Made by a program: the position numbers and the translations under genes
In this document: piece after piece, positions 1 through 8,300 of the stretch
Position numbering within the stretch: position 1 is the first letter of the stretch
How the letters are laid out: every line of letters begins with the position of its first letter
The notes under the pieces: generated by a model
What the model saw: the letters and a program-made list of their open reading frames with translations, nothing else
Database searches by the model: none
Told to the model about the DNA's origin: nothing
Assembly (NCBI GenBank): GCA_030430205.1
Contig: JAUIGE010000002.1
Span: 310,001 to 374,000, forward strand
From: Bacteroidia bacterium
GTDB lineage: Bacteria; Bacteroidota; Bacteroidia; J057
DNA length: 64,000 nucleotides
Direction: 5' to 3'

Positions 1-528
1 ATAGTTGATATGCAGATCAGCAAAAGCTGAGTGAATCTCAACATGATTCAGGCTCAGGTCTGAAAAATCCAGCCGCGAGCGGCCTACCCCCAGGTCAAGG
101 TAAAGATCTGTAGAAACAGATGGGTCCGGGCTATAGGTAGATCGCAATGCAGTTGCATTGCCTGAACTATTCAAAAATACCTGCTGACTGAAGTCAGCAG
201 AAGTTCTGTTAGCGCTTTGCGCTACCTGCTCAGCAGACTCGCTTTGTTTTACATTCAGCGCTACGGTGCGCATCCAGTTTCCATGCGCATCAGGGCCTTC
301 ATCCACTTTGGGGATGAGTTGATCGTCATCACTGTAGAGTTTGAAAAAGCTCTTCCCACATACTGGGGAAGACTTGATAAATACTTCTCCTGCGGGTATC
401 CGCAGATTGAGATGCATGTGCTGGACTTTGCTGTCCGTGGGAAAGGTTTGTACCTGTAAATCCGTTTTTTGGCTGAAAAGCCATACCGGAGCAAACAGGG
501 ATACCCAAATTATTAACTTCGTTTTCAT
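1..528 (-). CDS. Secreted protein, partial (runs off window); beta-solenoid/adhesin-like repeats (LYLDLGVGRSRLDFSDLSLNHVEIHSAFADLHINY)
   Basis: Open minus-strand frame from ATG at 528 (MKTKLIIWVSLFAPVWLFSQKTDLQVQTFPTDSK...) to position 1; signal peptide; absent from ORF track because it is truncated. Confidence 0.75.
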   Translation of the reverse strand, partial: MKTKLIIWVSLFAPVWLFSQKTDLQVQTFPTDSKVQHMHLNLRIPAGEVFIKSSPVCGKSFFKLYSDDDQLIPKVDEGPDAHGNWMRTVALNVKQSESAEQVAQSANRTSADFSQQVFLNSSGNATALRSTYSPDPSVSTDLYLDLGVGRSRLDFSDLSLNHVEIHSAFADLHINY

Positions 529-775
529 AGCAATCGCCTTTACGTCCATCATATGGATAATGTTTAACTATGGAGGTTGTATGAAATCGTTTTCTGACTA
601 AAAAAAAGCTGATTTTCCAGGCTTTCTTTATACAAAGATAAAATTGTTGGACAACTTTTTACAAAATTTATCGAATGCAGCTCGGAATGCTGGCGTTTTC
701 AGGGGGCTTTTCTCCCTTTTTATCGCCTAAACCCATAGTTTTATCCGTTAATAGAATTCCTTAAAAGAACCGATT

Positions 776-1354
776 TTGTCCGATTTTTTGTACGAAATAG
801 AACCTTTTTATGGCTGGTTGGATGCCTATAGCCATGAGAACGATCCCCGATCTCCCTTCCATGGAGTGGAGCACAATCTTTTCTACTTTGACCGTTCTGT
901 TAATGAGATGCCCGCGCATCCCCTGTGGGATACGATCGGATCGGAAAGTCTGCTGATTAAAATTCTGTATGCCAGCTATGATAAAGGCTACGCTATCATT
1001 GAGCTTTTTGGAGAGTGGAATGATCTCTATGACAATGACTACAAGCTACTGGCAGAAAACTGCCTGACCTATCTGCTCGATCACGGAATAAATCGTTTTA
1101 TTCTGATCTGTGAAAATGTATTTCACGCTTACTTTGAGACAGACGATTATTATGATGCCTTGCAGGAAGAGCTGGAAGAGGGCTGGATCAGCCTGGTCAG
1201 GCCTCGGGAAAATGTACTGGAGGAGCTGGAAAGCTACAATTTGAGCCATTATTTTTACCTCAGCCCCGTGCTGGATGACCTCAACTGGCGAAAGCTCAAA
1301 CCTTTTCAGCTATTTGAACTTATTGAGTCGAGGATTACGAAGTTGTTGAGGTGA
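776..1354 (+). CDS. Conserved hypothetical protein, 192 aa, TTG start
   Basis: Long ORF with acidic/aromatic composition; the overlapping antisense ORF is not credible. Confidence 0.7.
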   Translation: MSDFLYEIEPFYGWLDAYSHENDPRSPFHGVEHNLFYFDRSVNEMPAHPLWDTIGSESLLIKILYASYDKGYAIIELFGEWNDLYDNDYKLLAENCLTYLLDHGINRFILICENVFHAYFETDDYYDALQEELEEGWISLVRPRENVLEELESYNLSHYFYLSPVLDDLNWRKLKPFQLFELIESRITKLLR

Positions 1355-1502
1355 GAGCAGAGAGCAGAGAGCAGAGAGCAGAGAGGCGAGAGCAGAGAGC
1401 AGAGAGGCGAGAGCAGAGAGCAGAGAGGTGAGAGCAGAGAGCAGAGAGGCGAGAACCGAGACTGCAAACTGAAGACTGCAAACTGAAGACTGAAGACTGT
1501 GC
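1353..1502 (+). repeat. Heptad tandem array 1: 15 x GAGANNN (mainly GAGAGCA, 21-bp higher-order unit with GAGAGGC) at 1353-1457, then 6 x ACTGNNN heptads at 1461-1502
   Basis: Direct reading: gagagca gagagca gagagca gagaggc ... then actgcaa actgaag actgcaa actgaag actgaag actgtgc; overlaps the stop codons of both convergent genes. Confidence 0.95.
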
Positions 1503-1882
1503 TACTCTTCAATCTTCTCTACATCTACGATGAAGTACTTGGTATCGCCTCGCCAGGAGAAAGTGAAGAGTTTTTCTTCGTATTGCAACTTGACTCTGTG
1601 GCCTTTATTCATTGCCTCTTCGATTTCCTTCCGCACTTCATCATCTCCGGGGTAGACGGAAAAATTCCAATAAGTAGAGTTCATGTCTCCGCCATCTCCG
1701 CCGCCGATACCTCCCAAAAAGAGCTGGCCTTCCCAGGTTTTGACCACATAGCCTTTTTTGCTGAATTTCATCACCTTGCCTACCCGATCTCCGGTACTGT
1801 AATTGTAGTAAAAAGTGATAACAAAAGTGCCCATTATAGCCAGCATAAGAGCTGCAACGAATATGATTAGAATTTTGCGCAT
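1502..1882 (-). CDS. Small membrane-anchored hypothetical protein (start at MRKILIIF preferred over 1912)
   Basis: N-terminal TM segment followed by a soluble domain; ORF track 1502..1912. Confidence 0.65.
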   Translation of the reverse strand: MRKILIIFVAALMLAIMGTFVITFYYNYSTGDRVGKVMKFSKKGYVVKTWEGQLFLGGIGGGDGGDMNSTYWNFSVYPGDDEVRKEIEEAMNKGHRVKLQYEEKLFTFSWRGDTKYFIVDVEKIEE

Positions 1883-1963
1883 GACATCATTTTTTGAGCC
1901 CCCAATATACAACCTTTGCGCTTTCTAAACTATGATGTAAATTGAAGGACAAATTATTTCTAC

Positions 1964-2932
1964 ATGAAAAGTACAGCCTCATTCAATCCTCGTCAGGATA
2001 TATATTTGATGAAGGACCCTCGACTCGAAGCCGCCATCGAGGTAGCCCTTGATCTGGGTATGCCGCTCATGGTCACCGGAGAACCCGGCACAGGTAAGAC
2101 ACGCCTCGCTTACTATATTGCCCAGCAGCTTTTGGGCGTTGAGCAGCCGCTTATTTTCAATACGAAGACTTCTTCGAAGGCCAAAGACCTTTTCTACAAA
2201 TACAATGCGCTCACCCATTTCCGTGATGCACAATCGGGCAAGGCTGACATCAATCCGATGGATTATGTATCTTTTGAGCCGCTGGGGCGGGCGATTCTGG
2301 AGTCTGCCAGCAAACGCAATGTCATCCTCATTGATGAGATAGACAAGGCTCCCCGGGACTTCCCCAATGATGTATTGTTTGAATTTGAAGAGCTGGCCTT
2401 CCGGGTGGAGGAAGCGAGCAGGGAAGAGGTAAAGCAGTGGGCGGAGAGGCAGTCAACAGTGGGCAGTGGGCAGGCTGTAGGGGTGAAGGTAGATGAGCAG
2501 GGATTTATCCGTTTTGCGGGTAAAATCGAGGAGCGCCCCGTGCTGTTGATTACTTCGAATACAGAAAAAAACCTGCCGGAGCCTTTCCTCCGGCGCTGTG
2601 TGTATTACCATATTCCTTTTCCGGATAAAAGTGTGTTGCAGGAGATCGTGCAGGCCAAAGTGCCATTGGAGGCAGCTTTTGTAGACAAAATGCTGCCCGC
2701 AGCATTGGATTACTTTCGCGAGATTCGCGAAAAGAAACTGCGCAAAGCGCCAGCCACAGCGGAGCTGATCGCATGGGTGCATTTGCTCCATAAAAAAGCC
2801 ATCAATGTGGCCCTCAATCGCGCCCGTGGCGCAGACGAAAAACTCAAAGAAGAACTCATGCGCACCTTCACGGTTTTGCTCAAAAACAAAGAAGACCGCC
2901 GCAGGATGGAAGATGAACTCAAAAGACTTTAG
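1964..2932 (+). CDS. MoxR-family AAA+ ATPase
   Basis: Walker A GEPGTGKT, Walker B VILIDEIDKA, sensor ITSNTEKNLPEPFLRRC. Confidence 0.9.
   Translation: MKSTASFNPRQDIYLMKDPRLEAAIEVALDLGMPLMVTGEPGTGKTRLAYYIAQQLLGVEQPLIFNTKTSSKAKDLFYKYNALTHFRDAQSGKADINPMDYVSFEPLGRAILESASKRNVILIDEIDKAPRDFPNDVLFEFEELAFRVEEASREEVKQWAERQSTVGSGQAVGVKVDEQGFIRFAGKIEERPVLLITSNTEKNLPEPFLRRCVYYHIPFPDKSVLQEIVQAKVPLEAAFVDKMLPAALDYFREIREKKLRKAPATAELIAWVHLLHKKAINVALNRARGADEKLKEELMRTFTVLLKNKEDRRRMEDELKRL
2448..2475 (+). repeat. Intragenic heptad repeat (ggcagtc aacagtg ggcagtg ggcaggc) inside the MoxR ORF
   Basis: Four consecutive 7-bp units read directly; encode QSTVGSGQ. Confidence 0.7.
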
Positions 2933-2952
2933 TATAAACCAGGCTATCAAGA

Positions 2953-3729
2953 ATGGAAAACAACCTCAAACTAGCCGTGCTGATTGATGCGGATAATATC
3001 CCCTCAACCCACGTAAAAGAAATGATGGAGGAAATCGCCAAATACGGCAATCCGACCATCAAACGCATATATGGAGACTGGACCAAGCCCCATGTAGGGC
3101 GCTGGAAAAATATTTTGCTCGAAAATGCCATCACGCCTATCCAGCAATATGCCTATACAACCGGCAAAAATGCCACGGACTCGGCCATGATCATAGATGC
3201 CATGGACATCCTGTATACAGGCAAAGTCACAGGCTTTTGCATTGTATCCAGTGATAGTGATTTCACGCGTCTTGCGACGCGCCTGCGGGAAGCCGGAATG
3301 GCTGTGATCGGTATCGGGGAAAAGAAAACGCCGGATCCATTTATCGTTTCCTGTGATAAATTTATCTATATCGAAATCCTCAAAAATCAAAGTGACGAGG
3401 AGGAAGAAGACGCAGCGGAAGCGAGTGGCAAGCAGGTAACCAAAAAGCCCAAACCTACCTTTGATAAGGTCACACCCAAAGTCATCCGACTGATAGCTTC
3501 CAGCATCTCTGATGCCGCCGATGAGGATGGCTGGGCATTCCTCGGAGATGTCGGCAATCTGATACAAAAAAAGCAACCCAACTTCGACGCCCGTAACTAC
3601 GGCTTCCAGAAGCTAACGCCTCTCATCAACTCCATCGGAAGATTTGAGATCGAAACGCGGGAAACTTCCCGCAGAAACCTGAAACTCATTTATGTGAAGA
3701 ACAAAGAGAGGAAGGGGAGGAAGAGGTAG
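2953..3729 (+). CDS. NYN-domain (LabA/DUF88-like) putative RNase with C-terminal OST-HTH/LOTUS domain
   Basis: AVLIDADNIP, KNATDSAMIIDAMDILY, FCIVSSDSDFTRLATRLREAG acidic motifs; C-term WAFLGDVGNLIQKKQPNFDARNYGFQKLTPLINSIGRFEIE. Confidence 0.88.
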   Translation: MENNLKLAVLIDADNIPSTHVKEMMEEIAKYGNPTIKRIYGDWTKPHVGRWKNILLENAITPIQQYAYTTGKNATDSAMIIDAMDILYTGKVTGFCIVSSDSDFTRLATRLREAGMAVIGIGEKKTPDPFIVSCDKFIYIEILKNQSDEEEEDAAEASGKQVTKKPKPTFDKVTPKVIRLIASSISDAADEDGWAFLGDVGNLIQKKQPNFDARNYGFQKLTPLINSIGRFEIETRETSRRNLKLIYVKNKERKGRKR

Positions 3730-3738
3730 GGGGGAGGC

Positions 3739-3843
3739 GAGAGCCGAGAGCCGAGAGCCGAGACAAGAGATCAGAGACAAGAGATCAGAGATCAGAGATC
3801 AGAGATCAGAGATCAGAGATCAGAGATCAGAGAGCCGAGACGT
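3739..3843 (+). repeat. Heptad tandem array 2: 15 x GAGANNN (mainly GAGATCA)
   Basis: gagagcc x3, gagacaa, gagatca, gagacaa, gagatca x7, gagagcc, gagacgt. Confidence 0.95.
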
Positions 3844-3844
3844 T

Positions 3845-3876
3845 CTTCCATCTGCTAATTTTCTAATCTGCAAATT
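3845..3876 (-). repeat. Octad array: AATTTGCA GATTAGAA AATTAGCA GATGGAAG
   Basis: Minus strand read in 8-bp units; directly abuts heptad array 2. Confidence 0.75.
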
Positions 3877-3882
3877 ATTCTT

Positions 3883-5382
3883 ATGCCCATCCTACCCCGC
3901 ATATTGCTTGCTTTTGCCAATGATGCCTTCTCGGAGGTACGGAAGCTGGATGAACTCCAGCAGGAGATGGTTTCTTTGGGAGAAATCCTACAGGGGCACA
4001 TGGAGGTGACGACCAAGCCGGAGGCAAGTCAATCGGTGATCGTCAAGGCATTTAAGGAATTGGGGGAAGATATCCATATCTTTCACTTTGCAGGTCATGC
4101 CAGCGGAGAGGGGATAGAGACGCAGGAGAAAGAATATGAGCGCCGCGTCACCCTGGCCGACGGCCTGGCGGACTTTATCGGCCAACAACGCCAGCTCAAG
4201 CTGGCTTTTCTCAATGGCTGCGCCACCGAGGGCCAGGTGAAATACTTTCACCAATCCCATATCCCGGCGGTGATCGCCACCAAATATCCGATCGGAGATC
4301 GGCTGGCCCGGGAGTTTTCCGAAGCATTTTATGATTCGATGGCCAAAGGGCGGAGCATCCGCGCTGCTTTTGAGGAGGCGCGTGCGCAGATGCGCATGAG
4401 CTACCAGGAGTACAACAGCCGCAGCCTGCTGCTGCGCGATGCGCCGCCTGCTGCGGCGCAGGAATTTCCATACACCCTGGAGCTCGCTCCAGGCAAAGAG
4501 GCGATAGCCGATGCCCGGCTGGGTGACTGGCACAGGAGTGTGCCCAAGGTAGGACCACTGGAGAAGGCGCCGGCGGCGCAGTTTGAGGAGGTACACCTCC
4601 TGTGTGATCGGTATCAGCAAAACAACCTCTTTACCGATACCCTGGATGAAAGCCAGAGTAATGGAAAAAAGGGACCTTATATTTTTATGATTCATGGAGA
4701 GCAGCCCGATTTGCCCAACAGCCTGGCGGAGCGCTTTGTCAAGTTCAGTGTGCAGGAGATTTTTGCGCAGGCGGGCATCGGCATCTCAGAGGATAAATAC
4801 GATCTTATCAAGGTCAACCTGCCTACCATTTCTGATTTTGAAAGCAACCACAGCAACAAAGCCTTTTATCGCCTGCAGCGAAATTTTGACCGCGCAGGAT
4901 ACGAAAAGCCGGAAACGGCTGCCGATCTATTGCCTTTTTTCAGCGGATTTACAGAGCTCGCCATCATACAGCACAGCTTTGTAGCAGATAACTGGCATGA
5001 GGGATTCGAAAACTTCATGGAGTCCTATATCGGTGATTTCTGGCAACTAGAATTGGAAAAATCGGATCCTTTCCTGATTATTCTCTTTGATTTTACCTAT
5101 ACAGCCTCTCAGAAAGGATTGAAAGCCCTGTTCAAAAAAGGTCCTAACAGCGCGCTGGAGAAGGTATTGGATCGTTTGCAAAAACGCTTTGAGTCCTGCT
5201 ACCTGCTGGATCGGCTGCCTTTGGTGCGCGATGGAGATATCGAGCAATGGAAAAATGATTTTCTACCCGAGGCGACCACGCTGACCGCTGAAATCTGTCA
5301 GGGGATGTCCCGTCTACCTATGATACAGGTGCAACCCAAACTCAAGGAAGCGCTCAAACTCCATAACAGCCGGTATGGATAA
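3883..5382 (+). CDS. CHAT-domain (caspase-like) protease with additional C-terminal domain
   Basis: IFHFAGHASGEG (His) and LAFLNGCATEG (Cys) dyad motifs; RAAFEEARAQM helix typical of CHAT. Confidence 0.85.
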   Translation: MPILPRILLAFANDAFSEVRKLDELQQEMVSLGEILQGHMEVTTKPEASQSVIVKAFKELGEDIHIFHFAGHASGEGIETQEKEYERRVTLADGLADFIGQQRQLKLAFLNGCATEGQVKYFHQSHIPAVIATKYPIGDRLAREFSEAFYDSMAKGRSIRAAFEEARAQMRMSYQEYNSRSLLLRDAPPAAAQEFPYTLELAPGKEAIADARLGDWHRSVPKVGPLEKAPAAQFEEVHLLCDRYQQNNLFTDTLDESQSNGKKGPYIFMIHGEQPDLPNSLAERFVKFSVQEIFAQAGIGISEDKYDLIKVNLPTISDFESNHSNKAFYRLQRNFDRAGYEKPETAADLLPFFSGFTELAIIQHSFVADNWHEGFENFMESYIGDFWQLELEKSDPFLIILFDFTYTASQKGLKALFKKGPNSALEKVLDRLQKRFESCYLLDRLPLVRDGDIEQWKNDFLPEATTLTAEICQGMSRLPMIQVQPKLKEALKLHNSRYG

Positions 5383-8300
5383 AACCCCCAATCATATCGC
5401 TTTTTTGCCTTTTGAGGAGCTGCTTTCTGAACTGAAAGAGCAGTATCATTTTGTATTGGGGGTGGACAGCCACGAGCGGATCAACCGCCTGCTCAATCGC
5501 TACGCGATGAGCGAAAGCCCAGACGCAAGGCGTCTGCAATATGAGCTTTGCGCTCTCCTGGCTGGAAGCCAGGAAGAACAGGACATCTTCGATCGCAGTT
5601 TTCAGGAGTTTCTCGATCGCTACAGCTTCGAGCTGGAGAAGAAGGAGGTGGATTCCAGCGTAGAAATAAGTAAAAAGATTTCCCGTTCCAGGTTGTTTTT
5701 CAGGGCTTTTTCCTTCCTGCTATTGCTCGTCAGCCTCTATATTTATCTGGCTTTTGTATATGTCAAGCCGATTCCAGGGCCTGTTTTCGCCCAGTTGCCG
5801 GGGAGTTATCACATGTTTTTGGCGGATACTTCCGAAGTCAGAGATCTGCCTCCCTTATTTATTGATAAGGTAAAAGAGCGCTATTGGCAATTTAAGTTTG
5901 AAAACTATAAGGAAGCAAAGCCCCGTTTGATCATCCCCTTCAGCGAGCCTCTGGCAGAGGGGGTACAATTTAGAATTGTCACCCAAAGCAATAAGGAAAG
6001 GCAGCGTGAAGTAAAATTGCGGTTTCAGGAGCCTTTGAGGGTGCGTATCGAAGAAAAGAAAAAGGATTCTGAACGTGTTTTTGTTCCTCAAATAATAGGC
6101 GTCAAAGCAGAGGTCGAAAACTGGCCAGATAGTCTCCGGGAAGCCTACCAGGATGTTGCGGCGAGCTATCAATTGCTGGGAAGGAGTTATCTGTGGAAGT
6201 TATCAGATGGAAGGCAGTTTGAGGAAAGTGAAATATCACTGGCCGACCCCGAGCAGAGCCTGCAACTCAGGCTGGAGGTGATAGCCTATTGGCTGGTGGA
6301 TGGAGATACGTTGAGTTGGGAAGCAAGTGCCAGCACCGAGATCAGCCCGCCCCATCCTGCCACCCGCATTCCTTTTGTGCCCATTGGCTTCAAATACCTG
6401 GAAGGACCGGATATAAATAAGGTCAAAAGCCTGATTCAATCCATGAAGCCTCACTATCTGCCATTTTACCTCTTATTACTTGGCCTTACCTTATATCTGC
6501 TGTATGAATGGTACAGGTTCCGTCGCCGCAAACTGATATTGGAACCCTCTAAAAAAATCGGTTCACCTCTTCGGGTGGACCTGGAAATAGAGCCCTCGGG
6601 CTGGCCAAAGTTTGACGATCCCAAACAGGAGGAGGCCCTGCTTTCCCTGCGAATCCGGCAGCTGGGTTTGGGGGAAAAGCTGGATATCCCAGCCACACTG
6701 GAGGCTACGGTGGAGGCGGGAGCTATCCCGGCGTTTCGTTATGAGGCCCGGTCTCAGGCGCCTCATTATCTGTTTTTGATAGAGGAAAAAAGCAGCCGGG
6801 ACCACTTTGCCCTTTACTTCTCTGCCTGGGTGGCAGAGATGAACCGGCGGGATATCACCGCCGAATGTTATTTCTACCGCCGCAGCCCGCACAAATGCTG
6901 GCGAATATATAGCGACCGCGATAGCCACAGGAGCCTGGGCCAGTTGCTGTCTGTGTATAGTGACTACCGGATAGTAGTCGTTGGAGAGGCTCAGGGCCTC
7001 TTTGACTTGCGGAGCGGCAAGCCGGGGGAGATCATCCACCAGCTTGAAAACTGGCACCAAAAAGCGTTGCTCACGCCTTCCCCCATCAGCCAATGGGCAC
7101 ATGCCGAAAAAAGCGCGCAGGAATATTTGCCTGTCTTGCCTGCTAATTCGGAAGGACTGCTTCAGCTCAGTCGTATCTGGTCTGAAGAAGAAAAGCTGAA
7201 TAAACTTTCGCCCAAAAGCCTCTTAGACCCAGAGCTCCCCATTTTGCCGGATGATCCTGTGGCAGAGGAAAAGGCCGATTGGCCTGCTGTGGTGGAGGAG
7301 CTGCGGCCTTATTTGGGAGTAGAAGCCATGCAATGGCTGGCAGCCACCGCCATTTACACAGAACTCGAATGGGAGTTAACCCTCAACCTGGGGCGCGCTT
7401 TAGGCTTTTATTATGAAGAGCAAAGCGGCCTGCGCATCTTTCGCCTTCCCTGGTTCCGCCAGGGAGCTCTGCCCGAAGGCCTCCGGGAAGCACTATATGA
7501 CGAACTCAGCCCGCAGCAGCGCGCAGACGCGCTAGCCTACCTGACAAGCCTGCTCGCGCATCGTGAGAATATGCCGCCACCCAACAGCCTGGCGGAGCAG
7601 GAGCGCCGGTCCCAGGTGGCGATGTATCACTTTTTGCAATCTGATCAGGGGGCTACAGCCCGTGCTGCCCTCCAGCAGGTGATCCGCTCCCTTCCTCCGG
7701 AAGAAATCCAGGACCCTGTAGTTCTCAAAGGTTTAGCTTCCGCAACTCCCAAGCCCCTGATGGCTGTATTGCCCCGGCAAATGTTTCATAAACAAATGCC
7801 CTACTTTGGTCTGCGGAGCAGAACGAGGGCCGTAGCTTTTGGTATCGCAGCCTTGCTGTTTTCGTCGATTTGGGTACTTCTGAATGGAAATCCGTTGGCC
7901 AAAGGTTTGCCCAAGGCTCCTTATACAGAAAACATGATGCGGACAGGATTGACAGAAAGGGATAGCCTGACATGGGCGCATTATCGTGCCTGGCAGGCAG
8001 CGGATACGGGTAATTACGAACAGGCACTGCAGATTTTTGATCGCCGGATAGTTGCATTTTTGGAAGCCCAGGGGACAGATTCAGATGAGCTGGCTCCACT
8101 TGCACGGGATCATAGCAGGGCTATGTACAATGTGCTGCTGCAGCAGCGCAATGAGATTGGGCAGGGCTTGAAGCCACCCTTTGGCGTTGATTCAAAAGTA
8201 TTGAGCCGTTTTTCTTACCTATACTCCGCCTATAGCGATCCTATATACCGGCAGCTGAGTGGCCTGCCTGTTTATGGTGCCTCTTTTTGGCAAAGCTATA

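Noticed and set aside
1306-1512. 68-aa minus ORF made of SLLSPLCSLLSALCS repeats
   Set aside because: Simple translation of heptad array 1; no independent coding evidence.
1353-3843. Heptad arrays considered as CRISPR
   Set aside because: Units are 7 bp with no spacers; tandem microsatellite-like, not repeat-spacer.
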